Made by a program: the position numbers and the translations under genes
From: Neofusicoccum parvum
Taxonomy: Eukaryota; Ascomycota; Dothideomycetes; Botryosphaeriales; Botryosphaeriaceae
Assembly: GCA_020912385.1 (NCBI GenBank)
Contig: CP087219.1
Coordinates: 1,922,001 to 1,986,000 of the forward strand
DNA: 64,000 nucleotides
Direction: 5' to 3'
Part shown: one piece after another, positions 31,923 through 40,972 of the stretch
Numbering within the stretch: position 1 is the first letter of the stretch
Layout: the number at the start of each line of letters is the position of its first letter
Notes under the pieces: model-generated
Database searches by the model: none
Seen by the model: only the letters and a program-made list of their open reading frames with translations
Told to the model about the DNA's origin: nothing

Positions 31923-34900
31923 ACGGCCCTGCAGCCAAGGGACAACAGCAGGGGCCGCAGTCTAGGTCCCTCAATATGGTATCACGCACCTCGAACACGG
32001 AAGCTCTCACCGGACCAAACCTATGGAAACAATTCAAGACACAAGGGACACTTAACGGAGTGTCTATCAGGATCCTGATCGATACAGGATCATGCGGGAA
32101 CTTCATTCACAACGAGCTTGTACAGAAAATGAACATCCCCTACCATAAGAAACAGGAGCCCTACCCTCTTAGCGGGTTTGATGGCTCCCAAGCAGCCTAT
32201 GGAGAAGGCTGGGTAAATATAGAAACGGAGGAAGCAACCCTCCAGATAGGGAACCATCAGGAACGGATTTCCCTCGACGTCCAACGCGTCCCCGGGCATG
32301 ATATCATTCTAGGAATGCCCTGGATTAGGACACAGAAACCAATCTTCGACTTTGGAAGAGGAGACTCCATCATCTTTCAAGAGGACCTTGAAAACCTCTT
32401 ACGAAAACAAGGGCTGGAGAAAGAGAACGGGTTGTTAGACACCCTAAGGAAACTCCTAGCAGCATCAACACGGGAAGTAGCCAGTGTAAGGCCTGAATGT
32501 GGCAACTGTGTAGGCAACTCCGACAGTGGTGCAAGTCAGGACCAGGACCGCAACGCAAGCAGCGAAGCCTCCTTGGTAAAATGCAACCCATCGGCAGGAA
32601 TAAGCCCTACTGAGCGAAACGATACCCCCACTAGTACGGTCAATCAGGATGGCATAAGACCCAGCGACGGCAACATCAACGGCCACCTCGAGGACGGAAT
32701 AAGTCAGAACCAGGATAGCAACGAGGCCTCCTCGGTAAAATGCAACACCTCGAGCGGAGTAAGACCAACCAGGACCGACACTTCTCAGGAACTAGAAGTA
32801 CAACACACGACACGAAGGACTACGAGAAAGCGGCGTAAGACTAAAAGTAAGGCTTTACGAAAGCAATTAGCAGCCCTAGAACCTCAGATCGACGTCCAGA
32901 TAATCTCAGGAGAGGCATTCAAGCGCATGAGACGCCAAAGGCATCAGGTCTGCCTTATGTACATCAAAGCCTCACCGACGGTGCAACAAAGAGCACTAGC
33001 CAAAGCCCAAAGAGAAAGGCTAAAGAATGAGGACATTCCCGCTCCTATAGGAGGCGACGATCCTGCGAGGATCGTAAGGGGACAACACGGCAGTCTGGAA
33101 ATATGGAACAACCCGTATGGATATCCTCCGATACCCGAAATGGAAACGGTACCCAGCGAGTACTGGGATCTGAAGGCCGTTTGCCAAGAAAGAGGAAAAG
33201 GGGACTTGCCTAAGCATCAGCCGTGGGACCACGAAATCCCACTCAAACCAGGCACGAAGCCAGCCTACAAACCCATCTACTCCTTATCAGAGAAGGAGAT
33301 GACAGCACTCAGGGACTATATCGAGAAGAACCTTGAACGAGGATATATCCGACCTTCGACGTCACCAGCCGGATACCCAATCCTCTTTGTCCCGAAAAAG
33401 AATGGCAAACTACGCCTATGTGTCGATTACCGACAGCTAAACGACATCACGATCAAGAACCGGTACCCTCTCCCTCGCATCGACGAGCTCCAGGACAAGT
33501 TAAGGAAAGCAAAGTACTTTACGAAGCTGGACCTCCGGGAAGGATACCATCTAGTTAGGATCAAAGAAGGAGAAGAATGGAAAACAGCCTTTAGAACGAG
33601 GCTAGGACTCTACGAGTACACGGTAATGCCATTTGGGCTTACCAACGCTCCAGCAACATTCCAGAATCTCGTCAACGACACACTGCGAGAATACCTGGAT
33701 ATCTTCTGCATGGCTTATCTCGACGACATCCTCATCTTTTCGGAAACCCTTGAGGAACACAAGAAGCATGTTAGAAAGGTCCTAGAAGCCCTCCAAGCAA
33801 AGAACCTATCCATCGCACCCGAGAAATGCGAATGGCACGTCCAGAGGACAGAGTTCCTAGGCTTTATTATCACCCCAGGTCACGTCGGCATGGACGACTC
33901 GAAACTGGATTCTATTAGAGAATGGCCAGTACCAAGGACGATCAAGGAAGTACAGTCCTTCCTAGGATTCGCGAACTTCTATAGGAAGTTCATCTGGAAC
34001 TACTCCGGAGTCACGGAACCTTTAACTAGGCTTACGCGAAAGGAGCATGGCTTTAAATGGGAAGACGATCAGCAACGGGCATTTGATTCGCTCAAACGGA
34101 TGTTTTGCGAAGCCCCAGTGCTTGGGATATACGATCCCGACAAGCCCACCGAAGTGGAAACTGATGCGTCAGGATTCGCCCTTGGAGCATGCCTCAGCCA
34201 GCCTGATGAAGAAGGCAGATGGCACCCAGTCGCGTTCTACTCACGAAAGTTCACCCCGGCAGAGCTCAACTACGACATTCACGATAAGGAGCTTCTGGCC
34301 ATTGTCTCAGCTTTTAAGCAATGGAGGCATTACCTCGAAGGAGCAAGCCACCAGGTGGTAGTACGCTGTGATCATCAGAATCTCACACGCTTCACCACGA
34401 CCAAGGAATTGAACCGACGACAGGTTCGCTGGTCAGAAGAAATGGCCTCCTATGACTTCAAGATCACCTACAGAAAGGGATCTGATAACGCTGCAGCTGA
34501 CGCGCTCAGCCGAAGAGTGGATTATATGGAAGGAAAAACCGAGCCGCACCCTGCAATCTTTACAGCGGATAGCGATGGATCGCTTCTCCTTACCAGACAG
34601 ACTCTACCTATACTACGCATCGAAGCCAACCCATGGCATCAGAAGATCCGAGAAGCATACGCTCAGGACCCCTTCGCGCAGGAACTTTTAGCGCTTGAGG
34701 ACGATCCGCGTATTGCTCGAGACAGAGAAGGAACGCTTCTCTTCAAAGGACTCATCTATGTCCCAACACGGTTACGAGAAGCACTGGTAAAAGATATCCA
34801 CGAAGCCCCAGCACACGGACATCAGGGCATCGACAGGACAACAGAAAGAATCACGAGGAACTACTACTTCCCAGGACTAAGGAAAACCGTACAGCGTGTA

Positions 34901-37036
34901 GTCTCGCAGTGCGATCTTTGCATCAGAAGCAAGGCCGCGACACATGCACCTTATGGCCTCCTACAGCCGCTGGAAGCACCAAAGCGACCATGGCAGTCCA
35001 TCACACTGGACTTCGTCACCAAGTTACCCAGGTCGAAAGATCCCCTTACAGGAGTCTCGTACGACTCGATTCTCGTCTTCGTCGACCGACTCACGAAGTA
35101 TGCGTACTTCCTGCCCTACCTCGAGGCATCCAACGCAGAACAGCTCGCCTACACGTTCCTCCGAACCATCTTCGCGGACCACGGAATGCCGGAAGAAATG
35201 GTGTCGGACAGAGACAAGCTCATGGCCTCCGAATTCTGGCAAACAGTTATGCGCCAACTAGGAACGAAGAGTAAGCTTGCTACCACAGCACACGCGCAAA
35301 CAGATGGTCAAACAGAACGAATGAACCGGACTCTTGAACAATACCTCCGCTGTTATATCAACTACCCACAGGAAAACTGGGCAGAACTATTACCCATGGC
35401 CCAATTCGCTTACAACAGCTCCAAACAGGAATCCACGAACGAGTCACCGTTCTTCGCCAACTACGGGTTCGAACCGGAAGCCTACAGGGAAACGATCCCA
35501 AGTAGAAAGCTAGCGCAAAGTGGTATCCTTAAAGCCGAGCAGCTGAAGGAACTCCACAAGGCTATCAGCCTTGACCTCGAATACGTCCGAATCATGATGT
35601 CCAAATACTACAACAGACGGCACCAGGCGGCACCGAACCTGAAGAGGGGGGATAAGGTCTATCTCCTCAGGAAAAACATCAAGACCAAACGACCAAACGA
35701 TAAATTGGATTTCAAAAAAATTGGCCCATTCAAGATTGAAGAGAAACTCGGAGAAGTCACCTATCGACTCAAACTATCAAACACGAGGATGAACTCCACT
35801 TTCCACGTCTCACTGCTCGAGCCAGCACCCGAGAACGCCAACATCCCAGAAACTCAAGAAGAAATTGTACCAGAGAACCCGGACGCCGAGGAAAAACAGT
35901 ACCCGGTAGAGAAAATCCTAGACTGCAAACGGTTCGGTCATCAGCTTAAGTACCTGGTCAAATGGGAAGGATACGGGAATGAGGATAACCAGTGGATACC
36001 CAAGGACGACATACATCCAGAACTGGTCACAGAGTTCCATCGCCAGAACCCTGACCTCCCACGGAAACGAGGTCGCCCTCGAAAACAAACGACGGCAAAC
36101 CCTCAGGAAGCGCAGGATCAAGAACCAAGCGGGCAGAATCCACCAACTCAGGCGAATGAGGAGACTTCGTACCAGTTACGGGCTCACCGGCAGACCCGGC
36201 AGACTCAGCCGACTGCGGCACAGCGGGACCCACCACCTCGTGACGTGGCCGTTTTGACGCGGACGGACCCTCAGAACTCTCAGGGTCAGGAACGTACCCC
36301 TCATCCTCGGCCAGCGCAACCAGCAGCTCCTCCGCCTCCCGACGATCACGCTCATCCAACGCAGCCAAACTACCAGACTCAGCGAGAAGAGCCTTGTAAC
36401 CACGCTCTTCCAATAAACGCTGGTTGGCTCGTAATCGTTTCAAACGAGCAGCAACAGTCCCTAGCTCTTTCTCCTGGCATCGTAAGACCTCCTCATGACG
36501 ACGATGCATCTCCTCCTGCTCCCGCTGTAAGCGCACTCGCTCTTCCTCCTGAGCCGCGCGGAGCCTATCAAGATCAGCTAGAGAAGCCAGGAACTTCTCC
36601 TGAGCCTCGGCCTCTTTGGCCTTCAACTTCTCTTGCTCGCGACGAAGACTCAAGGCTAAAAAGCGTAAGCAAGCAGCCCGGACAGAAGAAGGACTACCGA
36701 CCTCCAGAAAGCGATATCTTCTTCGCGTCGCACATCGTGGTACCCTTCGCAATACAGGCACCACAACGATCGTGCTCCGGAGCAACCTTGCACGGCCTAC
36801 CGTTCAGTTCACAATCAAAACAGGGACGAATCGCGGGGAAGGAGAGAGACTCCACGAGGGCCGCTAAACGACGCCGCTCCTCCGTAGTATCCCGTTTTCG
36901 CTTGGACATGATGGACTTACGGAAAGGAAGCAAGTCGGAAAGGACGCACAAGGAAATAGGCGACACGGAAGAATCTTCGGGCCGAAGATCCTTAAAAGGG
37001 GGGATAGTGTTACGGCGCAGCCTCCACGGTGGTTGA
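31781..37036 (+). CDS. pol: Pol polyprotein: protease, RT, RNase H, integrase, chromodomain
   Basis: Open frame 31781-37036, in the -1 frame of gag and overlapping its last 142 nt; translation is expected by frameshift near 31919, so upstream codons are probably unused. Residues numbered from 31781: aspartic protease DTGS at 101; reverse transcriptase with RLCVDYRQLN and YLDD at 646-649; RNase H with ETDASG near 794; integrase zinc region with HGHQG and CDLC, core Asp1077, Asp1143 and Glu1179 (35 residues between the last two); chromodomain at about 1374-1423, beginning YPVEKILDCKR; AT-hook-like RKRGRPRK. All catalytic residues are present. Beyond about 36060 the frame stays open to inside the 3' LTR but reads as low-complexity Pro/Gln/Ser-rich sequence opposite the antisense gene, so the true C-terminus may matter little. 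Confidence 0.95.
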   Translation: MVSGTRTARWDAPSYRGMGNRGMGTKRMDSQQPLPTLGRPKAPVKKLDGPAAKGQQQGPQSRSLNMVSRTSNTEALTGPNLWKQFKTQGTLNGVSIRILIDTGSCGNFIHNELVQKMNIPYHKKQEPYPLSGFDGSQAAYGEGWVNIETEEATLQIGNHQERISLDVQRVPGHDIILGMPWIRTQKPIFDFGRGDSIIFQEDLENLLRKQGLEKENGLLDTLRKLLAASTREVASVRPECGNCVGNSDSGASQDQDRNASSEASLVKCNPSAGISPTERNDTPTSTVNQDGIRPSDGNINGHLEDGISQNQDSNEASSVKCNTSSGVRPTRTDTSQELEVQHTTRRTTRKRRKTKSKALRKQLAALEPQIDVQIISGEAFKRMRRQRHQVCLMYIKASPTVQQRALAKAQRERLKNEDIPAPIGGDDPARIVRGQHGSLEIWNNPYGYPPIPEMETVPSEYWDLKAVCQERGKGDLPKHQPWDHEIPLKPGTKPAYKPIYSLSEKEMTALRDYIEKNLERGYIRPSTSPAGYPILFVPKKNGKLRLCVDYRQLNDITIKNRYPLPRIDELQDKLRKAKYFTKLDLREGYHLVRIKEGEEWKTAFRTRLGLYEYTVMPFGLTNAPATFQNLVNDTLREYLDIFCMAYLDDILIFSETLEEHKKHVRKVLEALQAKNLSIAPEKCEWHVQRTEFLGFIITPGHVGMDDSKLDSIREWPVPRTIKEVQSFLGFANFYRKFIWNYSGVTEPLTRLTRKEHGFKWEDDQQRAFDSLKRMFCEAPVLGIYDPDKPTEVETDASGFALGACLSQPDEEGRWHPVAFYSRKFTPAELNYDIHDKELLAIVSAFKQWRHYLEGASHQVVVRCDHQNLTRFTTTKELNRRQVRWSEEMASYDFKITYRKGSDNAAADALSRRVDYMEGKTEPHPAIFTADSDGSLLLTRQTLPILRIEANPWHQKIREAYAQDPFAQELLALEDDPRIARDREGTLLFKGLIYVPTRLREALVKDIHEAPAHGHQGIDRTTERITRNYYFPGLRKTVQRVVSQCDLCIRSKAATHAPYGLLQPLEAPKRPWQSITLDFVTKLPRSKDPLTGVSYDSILVFVDRLTKYAYFLPYLEASNAEQLAYTFLRTIFADHGMPEEMVSDRDKLMASEFWQTVMRQLGTKSKLATTAHAQTDGQTERMNRTLEQYLRCYINYPQENWAELLPMAQFAYNSSKQESTNESPFFANYGFEPEAYRETIPSRKLAQSGILKAEQLKELHKAISLDLEYVRIMMSKYYNRRHQAAPNLKRGDKVYLLRKNIKTKRPNDKLDFKKIGPFKIEEKLGEVTYRLKLSNTRMNSTFHVSLLEPAPENANIPETQEEIVPENPDAEEKQYPVEKILDCKRFGHQLKYLVKWEGYGNEDNQWIPKDDIHPELVTEFHRQNPDLPRKRGRPRKQTTANPQEAQDQEPSGQNPPTQANEETSYQLRAHRQTRQTQPTAAQRDPPPRDVAVLTRTDPQNSQGQERTPHPRPAQPAAPPPPDDHAHPTQPNYQTQREEPCNHALPINAGWLVIVSNEQQQSLALSPGIVRPPHDDDASPPAPAVSALALPPEPRGAYQDQLEKPGTSPEPRPLWPSTSLARDEDSRLKSVSKQPGQKKDYRPPESDIFFASHIVVPFAIQAPQRSCSGATLHGLPFSSQSKQGRIAGKERDSTRAAKRRRSSVVSRFRLDMMDLRKGSKSERTHKEIGDTEESSGRRSLKGGIVLRRSLHGG
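31913..31965 (+). promoter_or_regulatory. -1 programmed ribosomal frameshift signal (gag to pol)
   Basis: Slippery heptamer A AAA AAC at 31913-31919 lies in gag phase directly before the gag stop TAG (31920-31922). A strong RNA hairpin follows: CGGCCCTGC (31924-31932) pairs with GCAGGGGCCG (31948-31957, one bulged G), extended by CTAGAC (31919-31924) with GTCTAG (31960-31965). The pol frame is -1 relative to gag and contains the same bases as in-phase codons, so a one-base slip fuses the products. Confidence 0.8.
36027..36909 (-). CDS. Antisense Zn2Cys6-like coiled-coil protein within the retrotransposon
   Basis: Two exons on the minus strand, 36909-36702 and 36655-36027, separated by a 46-nt GT-AG intron with a CTTAC-type branch; 278 aa. 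The ATG gives MSKRKRDTTEERRRL, a basic start. Six cysteines follow with spacing C-x2-C-x6-C-x8-C-x2-C-x7-C (CFDC, RPC, RCGAC, TMC), inside the Gal4-type range. Exon 2 opens with a long charged heptad-like region (LSLRREQEKLKAKEAEAQEK onward, about 120 residues), a basic patch SKRPRH, then an acidic tail. This is the architecture of a DNA-binding regulator, though function is unproven. It lies wholly between the chromodomain and the 3' LTR, so the LTR would supply any promoter. The opposite pol reading is low complexity, which favours this strand as the coding one. Confidence 0.6.
36994..37004 (+). other. Polypurine tract
   Basis: AAAAGGGGGGA ends three bases before the 3' LTR and would prime plus-strand DNA synthesis. 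Confidence 0.8.
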
Positions 37037-37485
37037 GGATAGGGATCAGCCCCGCCGGAATAACAGAAGTCGGGGTCATGAAGATCCGAGGTCACGTGAC
37101 CTCGCGCTCAACCAGACCCACCCGCTCAGAATGCCAAGGCTGTCTGAGCGGATCCCACCTACTGAGCCATCCTGCTCGGTCATGACAACCGCTCAAGAAG
37201 ACCACGCGCCTCTGAGCAGGATACGACTATTGAGCGCATAGATTGTATAGAACTCTCCTACGTATATAAACTACACTCCTTAGTATAGCTTTGACCTTCG
37301 TGGTCAACTTCAATAATCAATCTACACCATTGATTAGTAACACGGCCTTCGCACGCAGTGCTCAGTCACGTGTATTCGTTCACACTTGTTCTCTCCCCCT
37401 ACCTTGTACCCACTCAAGGTAAACCCTACACGGCTTACCACCCTCTTTGGTGTTTGATCCTTGGAGGCAGAGGCCCGCCGTTACA
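37008..37485 (+). repeat. 3' LTR
   Basis: 478 bp; no difference from the 5' LTR was noticed when the two were read side by side. The pol frame stops 29 nt inside it (37034-37036). Confidence 0.95.
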
Positions 37486-37490
37486 CACAG
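37486..37490. other. Target-site duplication, right copy (CACAG)
   Basis: Exact copy of 29387-29391, abutting the 3' LTR. Confidence 0.9.
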
Positions 37491-37954
37491 TACGAAAAAC
37501 ATCTTGTAGGCTATATATTGTGGCGCTCGTATAGACAAGTTCTATCACTCGTGTCCATTCGTAGAGGTACTTGGCATAGCGAATCTCTCGTATTAAGCAG
37601 AAGGTGCCGTATATAATTAAGAAAGGGTTTTTTAGTGTATCGCATTCGTGATTTTACCTTTTCAGCCCTCAGCCGCTCGGGTCTAAATCATAACCGAGCA
37701 CTTCGGGTTAGTGGATTGAGCGAGCAGCTCCGTTCCAGATTCGAATTTCCATTGAAGGAGTAGAAATTACATATTTAAAGGAAAAATGTTCGCCTCAAAA
37801 GATAGCATTTCTCTATACCTCGTTCTTTCGATCATCATCTCTAGCGAAGAAGTAAGTGGTGCTGATGATACAGCCGGCCCAGCTGCAACTCGGACCCTGA
37901 CGCACACTACTAACACGTGCCGGAACAGGAATACAACCTCTAAAAGCTTCCAAC
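37491..37954. other. AT-rich spacer after the retrotransposon
   Basis: No gene is seen. An AT-rich box (atatttaaag) near 37771 may serve the small secreted protein gene. Confidence 0.5.
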
Positions 37955-38434
37955 ATGTTCGACCACGCCTACAAATACATTTTCTCTTTTCTCCTCTTGC
38001 TCTCTGTTGCGTCCTGCATGGCGCTTCCCGGGGACCTGAGCCTCGAACCTCGACAAGGCGGATGCCTGTCTGCACTGCCGCGCCCCAACCCGGTCAACAA
38101 CGTTGGGCGAGTCTCGTTTCAGCAAGCTATCGACAACAGGGAGCGCAGAACGTGGTGGCCCAATAACCTCATCGACGTCCACATTGAAGTTCCGGATAAC
38201 GTCGGTACCACCAACCAAATCACTGTCGAAGTCACCAACCGCAGCTCACGCGCAAACGCTATTATTCTCACCAACTTCCAAGATACCCGGAGCACCACCC
38301 AGCCGCGCGAACAGCTCAGAGTTACAGTACCCGGACAGAGAAGCGAGGCTGGCGCTACCATTGCGGGTGCAACGAACCAGTGCGTGCGTCTGCCACGCCT
38401 GGATGGCACCTGGTACTTCCAAGTTGAAAGTTAG
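37955..38434 (+). CDS. Small secreted protein of unknown function
   Basis: Single exon, 159 aa. Begins with a basic-hydrophobic signal peptide (FSFLLLLSVASCMA, cleavage expected near residue 23), followed by LEPRQGG, where a dibasic-like Kex2 site could be imagined but is weak. The mature part is short, has two cysteines (positions about 37 and 145) that could pair, and ends in DGTWYFQVES. No domain is recognised. Size, secretion and position 465 bp from a young retrotransposon are features shared with effector candidates in plant-associated fungi, but nothing in the sequence proves that role. Confidence 0.65.
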   Translation: MFDHAYKYIFSFLLLLSVASCMALPGDLSLEPRQGGCLSALPRPNPVNNVGRVSFQQAIDNRERRTWWPNNLIDVHIEVPDNVGTTNQITVEVTNRSSRANAIILTNFQDTRSTTQPREQLRVTVPGQRSEAGATIAGATNQCVRLPRLDGTWYFQVES

Positions 38435-39197
38435 CGCTAGAATGGTTTTTAGCGGGAAATGAAAGTCATGGTACAGTGGCTGGCTTGAGCTTGTCTGCTC
38501 GTGAGCAGAATCAGCAGCCCACTTAAACAGTCTGGACGTGTTCGCTCTGATCACAGTGTCTCTACTCTCTTTACACTTGTCATCTTCCCTGCGCCGACAA
38601 AGCTGCGCATATGCTGTCGTTACCTGCAAATTCATTGTCTTTTAAACTGTACAAACCTGAAAGCAACTGATCTGGTCTGGCATAAGCCAACAGCGTGTCA
38701 AGGATCGAGCAGCTTGCATAAGAATTGATAATGTACTGTTCGCCAAGTATGTTGTAATCGCTTACCAAATTAAGGTGCATTGTGCGCTATAGTCGGAAGG
38801 CCACGGAAGTTGTGACAAGCGCTGCCGCAGTCCTGCAGGCCGAAGGACGCGTGACCCGAGATCTGCTAAATTTGCTGAGCTGCGACTGTCAAGATGCATT
38901 TCCAAATTTAGTAATAGCTCTATGGAACAGAACGAAGTGTTGTTGAAAGATACGAAAGGAGAAAATCCCACTGGTACTTCACACCGCGGGGCGATCGCTT
39001 AGTGCTTATTGGTAGTACGAAAGAAAGAGGGGAAGACGGCGCTAACGCATTACAAATGCTACGGAGGGGAAGAAGCTGCATCGGCACCCCATCGCGCCCC
39101 TCGGGAGATACCGTAGATATATTAACGATCTTTTAAGAGAAGATCTGGCCCCAGTGTCAGACTCACTCACTATCACATTATTCTCCAACACGCCACC
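38435..39197. other. Intergenic region
   Basis: Nothing recognised except the promoter area of the SDR gene (AT box gatatattaa near 39115). Confidence 0.5.
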
Positions 39198-40250
39198 ATG
39201 CAAAACGTCAACATCGCCGACGGCTCCAATGTCTTGGTTACTGGCGTGAATGGCCTCATCGCGTCCAATATCGCGGAAGAATTTCTCGCCCTCGGCTACA
39301 ATGTTCTCGGCACCGTTCGCTCGACCTCACGTTGCGCTTGGCTCGTCCCTTTCTTCCAGGTCCGACACACCCCACAGCGGGGCAGCTTTAAGCTTCTCGA
39401 ATTCCCCGACCTCAGCGACGAGCACGCCTTTTCCGCTGCCTATGCCGAGAACCATATCGCGGCTGTCTGTCTGACTACGTCGAACATGGATTTCTCGCAG
39501 ACAGAGCCCGAACCGTTCATCGGCCAGGCCGTCGAAACCGTGCGCGCGCCGATGCGCGCCGCGCTGAAGCACCCCCATGTCAAGAGCTTCGTCGTGACTG
39601 GCAGCGCCTTCTCGGTGTACATGGCACGCAGCGACAATCCGTGCACGCTGACAGCTGAGACGTATAACGATGACGCCGTTGCCGCTGCGTATGCGGAGAC
39701 TTGGACGGATGCTGCATGGCGCGGCCACGCTATCTTCGGAGCCGCGTTCGTGGCCAAGGATTGCGCAGCGCGAGAGTTTGTGGAGAAGGAAAAGCCGGGG
39801 TTCCGCGCGACGGTGCTGCTGGTCGATAGTGTTATGGGGCGTGTTCTGAACGTAGAGAAGCAGGGGCTGCCCACGAGCGTAGGCTTCCTGGTGGGGATCT
39901 GGGAGGGTGGCGAGAAGGCGATGGCGTCCCGCGCGTTCATCAAGCCGCAGCATCATATCGACGCAGAAGATTGTGGGAAGCTACACGTGGCGGCTGCTGT
40001 GAGAAGTGATGTGGTAAACGAGAGGATTTTTGCGTTTGCAGAGCCGTTTACGTGGAACAGAGTGTTGAGGATCATGAAGGAAAAGTGGCCCCAGCGGAAG
40101 TTTGATGAAGAGGATGAGAACGAGGGCGAATGCTTGGCGAAGGTGCCGAATGAGAGGGGGGCAGAGTTGTTGAGAGATATGGGTGGCAATGGATGGACGA
40201 GTCTGGAAGAGAGCATTGTGAAGACAATCGAGACCGCAAAGTTGGTTTAA
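39198..40250 (+). CDS. Extended SDR, GRE2/aldehyde-reductase-like, with altered active site
   Basis: Single exon, 350 aa, ATG in context caccATG. The N-terminal Rossmann motif VLVTGVNGLIASNIAEEFL (G-x2-G-x2-A) and TVRSTSR mark an NADP-binding extended short-chain dehydrogenase of the ketoreductase/aldehyde-reductase group, with VTGSAFSVY as the Ser region. The place of the catalytic YxxxK reads AFVAK (in GAAFVAKDCAAREFVE): the Lys is present but the Tyr is not at the expected spacing. Such proteins reduce aldehydes or ketones; this one may be inactive, or the alignment by eye may be off by a small indel. Cytosolic. Confidence 0.82.
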   Translation: MQNVNIADGSNVLVTGVNGLIASNIAEEFLALGYNVLGTVRSTSRCAWLVPFFQVRHTPQRGSFKLLEFPDLSDEHAFSAAYAENHIAAVCLTTSNMDFSQTEPEPFIGQAVETVRAPMRAALKHPHVKSFVVTGSAFSVYMARSDNPCTLTAETYNDDAVAAAYAETWTDAAWRGHAIFGAAFVAKDCAAREFVEKEKPGFRATVLLVDSVMGRVLNVEKQGLPTSVGFLVGIWEGGEKAMASRAFIKPQHHIDAEDCGKLHVAAAVRSDVVNERIFAFAEPFTWNRVLRIMKEKWPQRKFDEEDENEGECLAKVPNERGAELLRDMGGNGWTSLEESIVKTIETAKLV

Positions 40251-40664
40251 GTTATTTCTATAGGGAGTGCACGCAGGCCAAATGGGAAGCAGAAGTACTA
40301 GCTCGAGATATAGTACGTATTGTATGGATTACAAATTTATCCTAGGATGCGATGGTACCAACCAGGAAAACCTGAATATCTCCACCTGCCCTACAGCCGT
40401 ATGTTGCATAAGGTAAGCGTCCGTTTGCGCATCGTTCTTACGCCGCATTTTCCTTAATCTACCGGGGAAAAGATAACGAATCATCCTAGTAGCATTAAGT
40501 AAAGCGCTCGGATTGAACAGCATATTCACCACTGGTGCATTGCCGCTGATGGCAGCTAGCTGAAGGCCAAGGCCCGGACTCGGACCCTAGTTTGTCTCGT
40601 TTACATCTGAACCCTAGTCCAGGAAACATCGAGCGGTTGGGGACACCTCTTGTCTACAGCGAGT
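40251..40664. other. Intergenic region before LINE insertion
   Basis: No gene recognised; a short open frame at about 40557-40676 continues in phase across the LINE target site. Confidence 0.4.
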
Positions 40665-40677
40665 CACAAGCGTTCTA

Positions 40678-40701
40678 TGATGATGATGATGATGATGATG
40701 C
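40678..40701. repeat. (TGA)n/(CAT)n tail of the LINE
   Basis: Trinucleotide run at the 3' end of the minus-strand LINE. Confidence 0.85.
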
Positions 40702-40972
40702 TTCATACACCCGTCGGCCTCAGTAGACCATAGGGACAAGTAACGCTATTCGACGCTAATCTACATTGGGATCCCGGTTCATTCAAAGCCCAGCACGCTG
40801 AATGCAAAGAAATCATTCTCCCTCCTGTTCAACAATTTGAAAATAGACAATCAAAAGCACTAGCAGATAACGCAAAACAAAACGCGAGAACAAAACAAAG
40901 GAAATGTGAAAATAGAGCTATCCTCCCTGCACCCCTCATACCATCCCCTTCGAGACCACTTCCCGAGTGCTG

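Larger units (their letters stand above)
29392..37485 (+). mobile_element. Intact Ty3/Gypsy LTR retrotransposon, chromovirus type
   Basis: An 8,094-bp element bounded by two 478-bp LTRs (29392-29869 and 37008-37485) that look identical along their length. LTR ends are TGTTACGGCG and CGCCGTTACA, a near-perfect inverted repeat. The flanking CACAG (29387-29391 and 37486-37490) is a 5-bp target duplication. Inside are gag with a zinc knuckle, a pol frame ordered protease-RT-RNase H-integrase-chromodomain, a polypurine tract just before the 3' LTR, and an apparent antisense gene in the 3' part. Domain order and chromodomain place it in the chromoviruses of Ty3/Gypsy. Uninterrupted frames and matching LTRs imply recent insertion and possible activity. 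Confidence 0.97.

Noticed and set aside
36027..37036. C-terminal 330 residues of the sense pol frame as a real domain
   Set aside because: Pro/Gln/Ser-rich with no motif after the chromodomain and opposite a structured antisense frame; more likely open by constraint from the antisense gene, so no function was assigned.
37786..38166. 126-aa frame starting upstream of the small secreted protein
   Set aside because: Different frame, loses coding character after its first 30 codons; the 37955 frame has the better signal peptide and a complete mature region.
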